From the NCBI RefSeq assembly GCF_035582795.1, contig NC_134366.1:1934501-1998500 (forward strand): 64,000 nt of DNA, given 5' to 3'. Numbering within the stretch: the stretch's first letter is position 1; each line of letters starts with the position of its first letter. This document shows positions 38,299 through 49,681 of the stretch, piece by piece. This stretch comes from Mycteria americana (taxonomy: Eukaryota > Chordata > Aves > Ciconiiformes > Ciconiidae). The notes below the pieces were generated by a model, which worked only from the letters and a program-made list of their open reading frames with translations, made no database searches and was not told the origin of the DNA. Position numbers and translations under genes: made by a program.

Positions 38299-38363
38299 GT
38301 GCATGCGGGGAGGGGGGCGATGGGGAGGGGGGAGATGGGGAGGGAGGGTGCTGAGGGTGGGGG
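38299..38363. repeat. G-rich tract, quadruplex-prone
   Basis: Contains repeated GGGGAGGGG-type blocks, with at least eight separate G runs of three or more in about 65 bases, more than enough for an intramolecular G-quadruplex. It closes the right side of the CpG-rich domain. Confidence 0.75.
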
Positions 38364-38369
38364 ATTTAA

Positions 38370-41300
38370 AAGCACTGAAGCCATACCCACCCCATTTTCC
38401 CCCATCTGCAGGCTAATCCCAAATCTGTTTTTCAAGTTCTTGCAGCAGGGATTAAAAAGATATTTATTGGGGAGAGGGGCTCGAGAAGGAGGGGGGGGGG
38501 GTTGGTTTGAGGGGGGTTCCTTGGGGAATCCCTGGGCAGGTATTTCCACTTCTGCTGGGGTTTGTTTCATGGGGTCTGGCCCACTCCACTCGACTGAGGA
38601 GGGGCTGGGGGTGGGAGACCCCCTGTCCCCAGGGGAGCCGAGCATCTGTGTGTGTTTAAGTATGGGGCGACTGAGCAAATATGTACTCAGAGCTCTATAG
38701 TCTTTCTGAGAAGGAGGGGGAAAAAAAAATCCACTGCAAAGTTTCAGGGGCCCCATCGTGGCTCCCTTGCTGGTTTTTTTTCTAGGAGAGAGGGTAGAAG
38801 TAGGGGAAAGCCTCGTATATTAAAATGCCCCCACCTCCTGCTGCTGCTAGGAGGAGGAGGTGGTGTAAGTAAACCAGGATCTGATATGGTTTAGGGGACA
38901 GCCACGTCCAGGCTTTGGTCCCCCGTCCGTATCCAGTCCCCCATGTGTGGGGTGCGGGACTGGACCGGGGATGCCTCTGGGCTGGTATTTCTCCCCCGAA
39001 TCATTGAACGCTTAAAGGCAGATACTACTGAACTGCTGAAGCTGCACAAGAAGCAAATTGTTCCCTCCCTCCAGCCCCAGTTTAAAGCTCGCACAAGAAA
39101 CACAGTGGGGAAATCTGACTCTGGCCATATCTCGCTCTCGTGGCCACCAAGAAGACTATGAGGGATGTTTTCCTGCATCCCCTTTACCCACAAGCAAAAT
39201 AATCTCACACCTCAGGACTCCCTAGATCCAAAGTCAGCCCCCTGCCAGGTATAGCGGTTGGGGCATGATTCATTTCTCCCTGCCTGTTCTCTTCTGGGGG
39301 GATGAGAAGTGCAAGGTCTAGAGTTATTCTTTGAAGGGATGAGCACTAAATGCCCTGCAGCCAAGTCTAAAGGTGGGTTTCCCCAAGTGGTAGCTGTAAC
39401 CCTCCTCCCAGACTACTCAGTGCAAGACACAAGTGAGGACAGACAAGGTGCTGCCCCACAACGCCATCCCTCTCTCAGACGCAGCCATAAGAATTAATCT
39501 AAAGTTCAGTTCACAACCCCGCATCACTCATGTAGATTTTTGCCACTGCTGCGGATGAGCTCAGATCCACAGGAGAGGTCTCCCTGGGTGCCACCCTGCT
39601 CATCTCATCACCTTCTTTGTCCTCTGGGCAGAGCAGGGATGCAGGACAAAGCTGAAGAGTAGGACTGTATGGGTAGTTGATACAGATGTCTTCTAAAGTC
39701 ACAGTGAATCATGTCCAGGGACTCCCAGTACCAGAGGTGGACATGTGAGCACCTTCACCATTCACATGACCCCAAAACAACCTGTCCAGTTCTTTTCCCA
39801 CATAAAAAGGGTCCCTGTCTTGACTCACAGGGTGCAGACAATCAGGCCCTGCAGTTTTAGGCCCTACCATCCTTGGAAATTGTGATTTATGCAAGGACAG
39901 ACAAGAAACAGCTCTACTGCTCTAGTTTATTTTTGAGCAGGTGCTCCAGGAAAATGCTTTTGTCATCTCCCATCATCCCCAAACGCTGTGTATGCTCTCT
40001 GCCCTGGTTACAAGAGGATTCTTTCTCTCTCTACAAACTTTTGAGGGTGAGTTGAATTATTCTGCATGTCCAGATGCCTGCTTTTGTTTGGGATGATGTG
40101 TGCGAGTGTGTGAGGTCCCTGCTTGGAAGTCTTCCCACTGGAGGACTCCATTCTCTTAGCAGATCTGTCCCAGGCTTATATTCCTATCAAGGCAAAGGTA
40201 ATTTGGACATCTAAGTTTTATTTTGTTTTTCTTTCAGATTGTATCCATGAACGTGTATATAATGAACCAAGAAGGAATGCGGCACTAAAAGAAGCCTTTG
40301 TAATGTTGCTATTTTAAGGAGACCCTTGGGGATGGCACGGGTTGAAATGAGTTTCTCCAATATCTTACAACAAACCTCTCCAAATGTTTAGATCCTTCTA
40401 GTGATATAAAACAGCATTTAAAAAAAAAAAAAAAGAAAAGCATAATCAAATTAAACTGGCTAAGGTTTTGCCCAGAAATGATCACTATTGTGAATAGGCT
40501 CTGTATTGTAGCTAACTTTTACACAGCTGGGTGAACACTTCCCTTCTGCAGGAGCTGAAATCCCATCCTGGATAAAGAATCTCCTGTCCTTTCTCTCCTG
40601 GGTCACTCAGGTTCAGTGAAACATCACGACTTACGTCAGCTGAAGCCATTGATCGGGGAGGGAAAGGCCTGACACGGATGGCGCTAGCAGCCACGTTACA
40701 AAAATCCCTCGTTGTGTAAGAAGTCGGTCCAATGACCGAGGGTCACAGAGAGTGAGATGGCCTTTCCTGCCCTGTTTCCACTTGGCTATTCCTCATGTTT
40801 TTTATGCAAAGTCAAGGCCAAAATATACAAGAAGGACCTTTGGCCAAGTCAGGTTTGTGCATCGGGCCAAATGGCCACCATGGATTTCTGGCCTGTTCAG
40901 AAACATACTCGCTGTATGTTTTATATGTGTTGCAAAGAAGAGAGTTTTGATGTCACCGCTTTCCTTTAATGGGAGCAGAGAAGAGAAGTAAAAAGAAGGC
41001 CTGATACTTCAGGCCTGATGCTGTTTGCATAAGGCAGAAGTTGTAACTGTTGGCTGAGGTGACTGTGAAAGCGATGTTCTTTGTTGGCTCTTAAGGGAAA
41101 CAGCTGCTCTGGGTCTTATGGACAAAATCCAAGGTGAAAAGCTCTGTCAAAGCAAAATGAAAATACAGATGAGGGTCCTGAGAGTAAGTCACGAGCCCCT
41201 CCATAGTTTAGTTCTTGGTGCCTCAGTTTAGCTGTGGTGCAGTGCTACCACAGCAAACAGCCCGTATTGTTATTGCCAGTGGAGGTGAGGACCTCCACAT

Positions 41301-41765
41301 CCTTGCCATCAAACACCTCTGTGACCTGGATGAGACTGTCCTGCTTCAAAGCTCCTTATGCCTTGGATAGTCTTGCTCGAAGATCTGCTTTGTGGGAAAG
41401 GAAGGGCAAAGCTAAACATTCAGCCCCAAAATAAATGGTTCAGTTGAAGTCTCCTTGCAGGGGGACAGTGGCTTTCATGTCATCAGAAAGGAGGTGTAAG
41501 AAAAGAGGTGGAATAGAGGAAGCTGTTAGAGATGAGTTTATGAAGACGGACTCGAGAGCAGTGACACCTAAGAGGTGCCACAATGAATTGAAAACACTAC
41601 TATAGATGTTCTCACCCACTAGCATCCAGATCAAACACAGACCCAATTTGCTAAACTGAAAAAGGGGGTCTTTCTTTTATCTAGCAGTTTCCTCTGCAGA
41701 TGCGGTACTTGGCCTTGCAGCAGACCAGGCATGCATCTGCCCGTTGTTATCATAGTTGTGGTATA
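38370..41765. other. Intergenic or intronic DNA, no secure gene
   Basis: If the CpG island drives a plus-strand gene, this could be its first intron. A GGTG|GTAAGT donor-like site occurs at about 38,863 and an acceptor-like site at 40,237. No protein domain was recognised. A15 lies at 40,420-40,434. Confidence 0.45.
40238..40317 (+). other. Exon-like segment with short open frame
   Basis: A strong pyrimidine tract (TTTTGTTTTTCTTTCAG) ends at 40,237. The next 80 bases keep a frame open that reads CIHERVYNEPRRNAALKEAF and stops at 40,315-40,317. About 100 bases further on is an A15 run at 40,420, so the segment also has the outline of a 3' end with a tail. I do not recognise the peptide, and no partner exon is evident. 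Confidence 0.15.
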
Positions 41766-41789
41766 ACTCCTTTCGAGTTAAATCCAGTT

Positions 41790-42511
41790 GGTGGCCGGTC
41801 ACAAGCGGTGTTCCCCAGGGCTCTGTGTTGGGGCCACTCCTGTTTAATATCTTTATCAATGATCTGGACTAAGGGATCGAGTGCACCCTCAGTCAGTTTG
41901 CAGATGACACCAAGTTGTGTGGGAGTGTTGATCTGCTGGAGGGTAGGAAGGCTCTGCAGAGGGACCTGGACAGGCTGGATCCATGGGCTGGGGCCAATTG
42001 TGTGGGGTTCAACAAGGCTCAGTGCCGGGTCCTGCACTTGGGCCACAGCAACCCCATGCAAGACTACAGGCTTGGGGAAGAGCAGCTGGAAAGCTGTCCA
42101 GAAGAAAAGGACCTGGGGGTGTTGGTCGACAGCCGCCTGAACATGAGCCGGCAGTGTGCCCAGGTGGCCAAGAAAGCCAATGGCATCCTGGCTTGTATCA
42201 GCAATAGTGTGGCCAGCAGGAGCAGGGCAGTGACTGTGCCCCTGTGCTCGGCACTGGTGAGGCCGCACCTCGAATGCTGTGTTCAGTGTTGGGCCCCTCA
42301 CCACAAGAGAGACATTGAGGGGCTGGAGCGTGTCCAGAGAAGGGCAACGGAGCTGGGGAAGGGTCTGGAGCACAAGGCTGATGGGGAGCGGCTGAGGGAG
42401 CTGGGGTTGTTCAGCCTGGAGAAAAGGAGGCTGAGGGGAGACCTCATCGCTCTCTACAACTGCCTGAAAGGAGGGGGTAGAGAGGTGGGGTCGGTCTCTT
42501 CTCCCAGGTAA
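41790..42511 (+). pseudogene. CR1 ORF2 reverse transcriptase, C-terminal remnant
   Basis: The ORF2 protein of CR1 carries an endonuclease and a reverse transcriptase that copies the element's RNA into DNA at the target site. Here only the C-terminal portion remains. In frame one reads [17 protein letters not shown], then NDLD followed by a TAA stop at 41,870-41,872. The frame is then open through FADDTK (the catalytic Asp pair of the YxDD-type motif), [37 protein letters not shown] and [16 protein letters not shown], ending at 42,511. So the only in-frame break seen in the retained portion is this nonsense codon, plus the 5' truncation. A 304-codon frame on the opposite strand (41,750-42,664) is antisense to this and not a gene. 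Confidence 0.9.
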
Positions 42512-42545
42512 CAAGTGATAGGACGAGAGGAAACGGCCTCCAGTT

Positions 42546-42626
42546 GCGCCATGGGATTCGCACCAGTTGGGTTGGTGCCATTCGATTGGTGCCATTCGAT
42601 TGCGCCATTGGATTGGCATTCGATTG
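42546..42626 (+). repeat. Microduplication inside CR1 3'UTR
   Basis: Two identical 14-mers GGTGCCATTCGATT (42,574-42,587 and 42,588-42,601) are flanked by related units GCGCCATTGGATT (42,602-42,614), GGCATTCGATT (42,615-42,625) and a partial upstream unit. In the sister copy at 25.5 kb the same place holds a single short 'ggggaggtttagactgg'-type segment. The unit seems built from the local CR1 phrase GCGCCA. Confidence 0.9.
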
Positions 42627-45600
42627 CATATTAGGAAAAATTTCTTCACCGAAAGGGTTGTCAAACATTAGAACAGGCTGCCCAGGGAAGTGGTTGAGTC
42701 ACCATCCCTGGAGGTATTTAAAAGCCATGTAGATGTGATGATTAGGGACACGGTTTAGTGGTGGGCTTCGCAGTGTTAGGTTTACGGCTGGACCCGATGG
42801 TCTTAAAGGTCTTTTCCAACCTGAACGGTTCTATGATTCTGTCACCAATGTGAATGATGCAATTAGATGAAGTGAGACAAATTTTGGGCTTCTTTTGTCA
42901 AGCAGAAGGGAACCCATCTGAATATCAGGATGGGTAGGCTGTTAGACCTGAGTGGGTCTCTGTCCCGCTCTTTGCTACTGCTCCACTCACAACCTTTCAG
43001 ACAGTCACCACTACTCTCAGCCTTCAAAGCAGGGTTTCCCTGGGAGATCTTCTCCAGAAAGCCAACCCATCTTGGTGTCAAGGCTTCCAGAGATGGCAGA
43101 TTACATCCTCACTCAAGGAACAGGACTGCCCTGCAAGTGAGTGAGACAAGGAAAATACACTCATTTTTCCTATACAGCCTTGAGTGAACAACCAATGATT
43201 CCTCATGAAGAACTGAAGGTGAGAGTGTAAACTGTTAAAACACTTCCTAGAACAATATTTTGGTTTTCAGCAGTTTTCTTTTCTGTTTTGTTTTGATTCC
43301 TTCTAAACCCTGCTTCCCTGCCTCCATGTGATAGGAAATCAACCTAAGCAAAAATATTAATCTTGGTCAAAAAAAAGGTTTTTATATATAGGAGAAATCC
43401 AAAAATAAATTTAAAAAGTAGCTTACTTTTCTCTGCAAAGGCTTTTTATCTCTCTAGGTAGGAGTATGCAGGACCACTTGTGTTCTGTAGTCAGGGGTGG
43501 ACTAAAGAGGCTGTACACCTCTTCTAACACTTTGTGGTAATGGTTTACAAGGTGGCATAGCCACCATGCGTGCCTTCTCTCAGGCCTGTGTCCATTCCTG
43601 AGCTATTATCCAGGGACTACAAACATGCTGAAAGGTTTGTGTGCTGTATTCAGGAGGACAATGAGATGGGACAAAAGTCTGATGAACCTGAAATTCATGG
43701 GATGAGGCATCTATGTTGACTTCCATCTATCACCTTCATTCTCAGTGGTAACTTCTTCCAGTGGGAAACGTATGCCTGAGACCTTGAATGTCGCCAGTCC
43801 ACAGGGTACCTCTATCTGTGCATATGGAAACTGGGCAGACTTGGGAGGTGGTGCGTATAGCCACCAGCAGCTGGCTGGTGGAGGAGGATTCTGGGTCATG
43901 CCATGGGGTCCTGGTGTGGGTAGCTGGGAGTGAGGCATCTCCATGGGGTTGGGTGCCCTGCATGAGAAGATGCAGAAAGTGTAGCAGAAGGAGGATCACA
44001 GGGCTGAAACTCTGGTTGGGGAGAAGAGGGAGATGAGGCATGTGGGGTTGAGGCCTTGGTTTAAGGCAGGCAAAGAAGTGTTGGAGGTGAAGTAGTGATC
44101 TCCCTTGACAACAGTCAGATCCAGAGGCATGTTCTGTCTTAAGCAGGCCAGGTGAATAACAGCTGGGCTAGCAAAGAAACCAGCAGCAGAGACAGTAGCC
44201 AGTGGCTTCAGGCAGGGACCTTCAGCTGAAACGAAGCTATACTCTTCAATTTTTCATTATGAAACAGGTTTCATTCAGTCCTTTTTGAGCTTTTGCGAGC
44301 GCTTCTGTGAAACAGGACTGAAGGCATGCAGGCAGGTCATGGACCATCTTCTGAAGTAATGGGTCTTGGCCTCCATTTAGTTGCATTTTTGTAATGATGA
44401 AGGGATATGGGTGCCTGTCTCCCAGCCTCTCCTCTTCTAGGCAGCCCTGGAAATGCCAGCCTTTGGTGAACTCCTGATGAGCGAGTGGGACAGATAGGCT
44501 CTGCAAAGCAGCCTGGGCTCTTCTCTTACTCTCCTTCTGTTGCTCTCCTTGATGTAGGCCTGACCTGAGCTGATGTTCTGAGCCTGGGTGGACATGGGCA
44601 GGATGGAGATCAGAGTATGGGCTCTGGAGGGGGGGTAGGACTGGGAAATGCAGCTCTAACTTGCACCATCTTGCGTCAATCCCTCAGTCTTTGGGCTGGG
44701 CAGAAGTCACCAGCATTCAGCACTGTCTCTTCTACTCCTTCACCCTTCTGCTGTGGGGAGACACAACAAGGAACGGAGTGAGCGTTGAAACTCATGTCTT
44801 TACCAGATGAGGTTTCGCCCGTGCTGGTGACTGATTTGCCTTTCAGGTCATTCACCACAGCTTTATCTTCCTTGCAGAGCAGCAACTGATGCCACTTCTG
44901 GCTTGGTCTCTTTTTCTTCCTTCCTAGGGAGGGTCTTTTGTGATTTAGCAGTTCCATCTTTCAAAATAGCAATGTGAGTTGAGAGGTTTTCAACTAGATT
45001 TCACATGTAGTTACCCTGCCTGCTCCTCATCACAGTTTAGTGATTTCAGTGATTTCTGCACACCACTGAACAATCTCACTCCCACCCTGAGGGAGAAGCA
45101 TCTCGAGCCTGCATACTTTTATCCATATGCACAAGGTCTTTTTTTATTCTTTTTAAAATTTATTTTTCCCTCTCCCCCTCCCCGGCCACATGCGTGACAG
45201 ACTGGATGTCTCTGGGCTTGAATCAGATTGTCCTTTTTTCATGTTGCCATCCAATGCACAGTCAGAACCAAGAGCAAACTCCAGTTTGGAGGTGAGCAAT
45301 AAAAACCCCTCTGAAACTGCCAGGGGCTGAAACAATTTGGCAAGCTTTGCAGAAGAAAACTGCCAGCATAGAACGACGAGATGGAAGCATTGCTTCAACA
45401 GAAGAAGCTCTGATTAGCAGATTATCGCTTAAGTGATGTTGATCCCAGCCACGCTGCCTTCCAAATGAGCCCTTTCACAGCTGCCAGCTGCACCACGGAG
45501 TCATGCATGTAAATAAGTGGGCCAGATCCTTTGCTGGCATGGGTCGAGGCAGCTTTGATGGACCGTCGTGGAGTTACAACAGCTGGAGAAGTCTGGCTAT

Positions 45601-46465
45601 AACAGGGTGTCTGACTCGCTTCTCAAACTTCTTTGAGAGCTTGCAGATGAGAGAGCCTGAAACAGAGCTGCCTGCGTACTGCAGGATGGGACAGCTTCTC
45701 CCACTCCAACAGCATCAAAACCACAGCACGCTACGGCTGCAGGGACCCTCTAAACTTTGATTGTGTCCAGTTGCTACTGGACAAGGCGTTCTTTGTAAGT
45801 AACACTTATTTTTTTTAATTGCAGATACGAGACTGAGCTAGCAGACTGCAGCAGTGGCTGTAATGTGCTCAGAGCCAGCGTGCGAAGAGCCTGTGCAAGT
45901 GGGAGGAAAGAAGCTGGAATCACCTTATCACTAACTGTAAGAGAGATCCTTGCTGAGTCAGATAGGGGAACGATGAGGGATATATAATTTTTTACAGTTG
46001 CTGAGCCTGTAACCTGTTCCCTGGGACCATAAACCAGTATTTAGTGTCTTGCCCTCATAAAGGTCTACTTATCTCTGATGAGCCTGTTTGGCTGGGCGTA
46101 TGGAGTGCATGTGAGGGACTCTCATGAACAGCCTTGGGGTGAGCTTTCCCCAGAGTTCACAGTCCATTTCAGCTCTGATAAAGCTCTGTTCAAAGGTGAT
46201 GGCCTGAAACCTGCAGAGCTGGCGGCGAGGGGGGGGGAACAGAGTAAAATTCAAGCTGGTCTTGCGGAAGTGGAGATAATATCCCTCTCTCATTGTGATT
46301 TGTTAGCACTTCATACGACTATTTTATTTTAAATGGAAATAAGAAACTGAAGCATGGAAGAAGTGCCATCAGCTACTCGGGACAGATTTTTAAACGTAAT
46401 TTACACAGTAAAATCTGTGTAAGTTTTAATGAGCAACTCTTTTTTTCTTTGTGTGTGTGGTTTTG

Positions 46466-46485
46466 TTTTGGTTTGGTTTGGTTTG
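46466..46485. repeat. (TTTGG)4 microsatellite
   Basis: Four TTTGG-type units next to a short GTGTGTG tract. Confidence 0.85.
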
Positions 46486-48453
46486 CTGCTGTTGTTATTG
46501 TCCTGGGGATCCATGCACAGTGAAATAGGGACCCATTTCCCCTTGGACTGTAGGACTGACTTTGCCTTTTAGGTAGGACTTGCCATAGGGCTTGATGGGA
46601 GTCAAAGCTGGGGGGTGGGACGTGATCAGAAATCACTGAATCCTTTGTATTTCCCACCTGCACGGTTCACCAGGAGCTGCTGGAGGTTGCTCTGAATGTT
46701 GTCTGGACCAGGCTGACACATGTCCAAGCTCCCTGTGCCACTATTGCCTGCAGAGAATGACTCTCAAGTCTGGCTCAGGAAGGGTACTGCAGCTGGGCAA
46801 GCTGTACAGCTCCTTGGGATCGCCGTGTCCCAGATTATGAGCTCTCCTTGTGGTGGTGTGTCCAGGGTGAGGAAAAGGAAGCGGCTCTTTTGGTTGACAT
46901 TCCTCCCGGAACACAGTTTCTGCTTTGCGGGCTCTTAGTCCTGAGTTTTTCGTTAGCCTTTTGGTCAGTGAAACAGCAAATACCAGCTGGCTCTGGTACA
47001 ACAGAAACTGCTTCCATGATGCTGCTTGTGAGTGTCCCATATCCCACCTCTCATTCTTAGAAAACCCTCCTCACTTTCCTGGGTTGTACCTCATTGCCAC
47101 CTGATTTCCAGACCTGAAGAAGTCACCACACTCCCAGTCCCAGCTCTGTCCTTATTCACACATGCAACTACTAATGGGAAACCAATTTTACCTGCCACAG
47201 GAAGTCTTGCAACAGCCACAGGAGCTTTGTCTCAAAAATCAGTAGCAGGGCTGGTGCAAGATGGATGGTCCAAGATTATCAATAAGGCAGATTTTTAGAT
47301 GGGCATGCTCTCTTCTCATGGACCATAGATGAGATTGGAAAAACATGCAAATATTTTAACAGAGAAGGCTGGAAGGAGGTCGGAAAACAAGGCTGAAAGC
47401 AGTGCTAGTGGGATGAAAACCTTTGTGTTTTCCATTCATATCATATAGTCTCATAAGAGAAATCCCCTTTTCCATGAGTCTCACATTTATCAGAAAAGCT
47501 CTATGTTTTTAAGAGCATATGACGACAGTTCCTCTGAAGTAGTGAACATGAGAGGATCTCTTCAGGGACAGAGACTTCCTGCCCTTCCTTGGATGTTGCT
47601 AAGTCACTGAGCCCTCTACACAAAAATTTTGTGGTTAGGTCACCATTCTGTACATTTTTTTCATCATAAATAACTCTGGTTTTATTTTCTTGGCTAATGA
47701 AGCAAAACGATTCTTTTCTCCTGCAAGATAAATGCAATGAACGATGGTCCTCTTGCATCTTTGTTAAAAGCTACCCCAAACTTTGTCATTCCTCCTGTTT
47801 TCCTCCTAAGTAAAAATGAAGAAACTTGGAAAATGACAGTGGCAAAAGAAGGCGGCGAACATTACCAATTCTCTCAGCTGGGGCTAGGTTCGTGAGGAAA
47901 TTGGCTTGCTGTTGTGCTGAAGGTGCACTTTGCAGGGAGGAACCAGAATAGCCCATCTCCTCCCCTTCCACCCCAATTCTCAGCTGAAAGCGTTCAGAAA
48001 GCCAGCACTTGGCAGTCTTGCTTCTACCAAGTGTCAGAAGACGACAGTCAGCCAAAGGCTGTTCTGACACATGTTGGTATGGAAGAAAATAGCCTTTATA
48101 TGGCCAACACTAGGAAAGAAAAAAGAATCAATCCAAACTTGCTTCTCTGGCAGGTAAAAGCAGATTCAGTCCAGAATGGAGATAAAGTTGTAGCTTTTGA
48201 GAAAAGGATGTACTTTGCTTAAGAAAGTGGGATGTCATATCTGCCTATTATATCTGCCAACACTACTGGTGTCCAAGGCATCTCAGGTATAACTAGGCAC
48301 CTGTGTTGAACCACTGACTCAAGACCCTAACGTTAAATGAAATGACTTCTACCTCTAAATCAGGAAAGATGAACCTGAACCCTACATACTAAGGAAGGTC
48401 TGGAATTTATTCTCTCACCAGTTCTGATTTTTATATAGAAAAAGGGACTTTTC

Positions 48454-48592
48454 ATATAGAAATAAATATATAAAATATATTTAAATTAATAAATATATGA
48501 AAATATATTTAAATATATAAAGAAATATGTATAAATAAGTCAAAATATAAATAAATAAAATACATAAAAAATAAATTAAAAACTCTAAGAAC
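48454..48592. repeat. AT-rich low-complexity block
   Basis: About 140 bases almost free of G and C, built from ATAAATATAT and ATATTTAAAT motifs. Easily unwound AT-rich DNA of this sort is typical of matrix-attachment candidates, but composition alone does not prove it. It lies about 270 bases upstream of the exon candidate at 48,861. Confidence 0.85.
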
Positions 48593-48872
48593 ACAGTAAC
48601 CCTGATTTCTTCTCTGCTCCCCCTGCTCCTCATTTGGTCGCCTTTCTTGAGAGGTAGGTCTAAAAGACAATTATGTCAACTGGTGAAGAAGCATCATTTC
48701 TCCAGGCCAAGTGTAATGACCAGAATATGACACTGCTGCTGAAACAAAAAGCACCTGTCCCTCGTTGACAAATAATCGATTATGACCTAGAAGTGATCAC
48801 TAGGACTGGTATCTTAAATTTCTCCTCTCCCCCCATATAAATGGGACCTGTAATTTGCAGGGGAAGGATACT

Positions 48873-49086
48873 ATGTCACTGGGAAGAGCCACAGCGCTGC
48901 AGAGAGGGATGGGCTTTGTAGTAGCGTTGCTTTCAAACATGGTTCTGCTCATTTTCTTTCTCTCTGCCATTGCTCTTCACTGCATCATCTCTCCTTCTCC
49001 ACCACCCGGCCAGCAGCTCTCAGAGAAGGCCAGCCTGTATCCTCAGGAGAGTGGGGTCATGACATTGAAGAAAGATGTTCCAGCAG
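48873..49086 (+). CDS. Candidate exon encoding a single-pass membrane segment
   Basis: From the ATG at 48,873 a 71-codon frame leads to CAGCAG|GTGAGA, a good donor, giving a phase-1 junction. A possible acceptor (TAATTTGCAG) ends at 48,860, and CATATAAATGG, a TATA-like sequence, lies at 48,834-48,844. The peptide starts MSLGRATALQRG, followed by about 24 hydrophobic residues (GFVVALLSNMVLLIFFLSAIAL) interrupted by a few polar ones, then HCIISPSPPPGQQ and a polar tail. Basic residues before the hydrophobic stretch would suit a signal anchor or type II membrane protein. I do not recognise it, and a chance hydrophobic frame is possible. Without the splice the frame runs on to 49,257. Confidence 0.25.
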
Positions 49087-49656
49087 GTGAGATCCAGGAT
49101 GGACCGGGGGGGAATGGGATGAGGTGGAATCAGGAAGGAGAGGTGGGAGCCACTCTTTACATGAAACACAGCAGGTCAGTCTTTGGGGTGTGGTTTCTGG
49201 TTCAAAACCAGTGGGTGATCCTTTTTCAACACAGTAGCACGGACGTGGCACCACATTGAGGATGTCTCAAGGGGCACCTGGACGCTCTGGGCTTCCTGTA
49301 GATGCTCTGAGTCCTGCTATGTACACGTAAGACATGCCTGTTCCTTTTCATTATCTGACATGAAGCCCGGCAGTCGGGGCTGGAAGGAAGCGCCATGCTA
49401 TCACTGCAGCATCTCACCTCGTTCACGCCTGTGGGGCAGATACCATGACTGTCTGAAGCACCCCTCAAGCTGTCATTAGCAAAGTGAGATACTAAAGCTG
49501 GTCCCAAGGGTCTTTGACTGTCAGTCTGAGTGATGTGCTGGCTCTTAGGGAAAGATTGCAGAATAACACCCAGGCAAACCGGAAAGTGCCTGGAGGAAAG
49601 CCAGCAGAAACCAGAAGAGATTTCAAACGTTGTCTGGGAGGAGAAAGTGAAATACC

Positions 49657-49681
49657 TTTTTTTTTTTTTTTTTTTTTTTTT
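49657..49681. repeat. Poly-T run (25)
   Basis: Twenty-five T residues. Read on the minus strand it is a poly-A run, preceded by sequence from 49,740 down to 49,682 that shows no gene similarity I know. A polyadenylated retrocopy tail is possible but unsupported. Confidence 0.9.

Larger units (their letters stand above)
36770..38300. promoter_or_regulatory. CpG island, candidate gene promoter
   Basis: The core at about 37,014-37,265 is very GC-rich with some two dozen CpGs in about 250 bases. A second CpG-dense block lies at about 38,060-38,200. Elsewhere in the window CpG is sparse. CpG islands of this density normally mark promoters of housekeeping or developmental genes. Several open frames cross the core on both strands (up to 169 codons), but none shows a known domain, and GC-rich DNA lacks stops by chance. 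A TATA-like TATTTAAG lies at 37,378, and strong acceptor-like sites end at 37,617 and 37,887. The direction of the gene is uncertain; the splice-like signals favour the plus strand, with the coding exons to the right, possibly beyond the window. I cannot name the gene. Confidence 0.6.
41766..42840 (+). mobile_element. CR1 LINE, long 5'-truncated copy
   Basis: A CR1 non-LTR retrotransposon of about 1.07 kb in plus orientation. It begins inside ORF2 near the phrase for [18 protein letters not shown], continues through the catalytic FADDTK motif and the ORF2 tail, then the 3'UTR. It ends in the CR1 signature GGTCTTAAAGGTCTTTTCC and GGTTCTATGATTCTGTCACC with no poly-A. It shares its last 650 bases with the minus-strand copy at 25.3 kb and is clearly the same subfamily. 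A short stretch of the 3'UTR (42,546-42,626) is replaced by degenerate microduplications. The copy lacks ORF1, the endonuclease and the N-terminal part of the reverse transcriptase, so it is dead. Confidence 0.95.
42841..48860. other. Intergenic DNA, no gene seen
   Basis: No recognised gene or young transposon. Open frames stay below about 100 codons. The segment 45,440-45,800 is unique-looking DNA that ends in a donor-like TTTG|TAAGTAA, but no acceptor-linked reading frame is convincing. Confidence 0.55.

Noticed and set aside
41750-42664. 304-codon minus-strand open frame, the longest in the window
   Set aside because: It is antisense to the CR1 ORF2 and 3'UTR. The plus strand carries the real reverse-transcriptase motifs.
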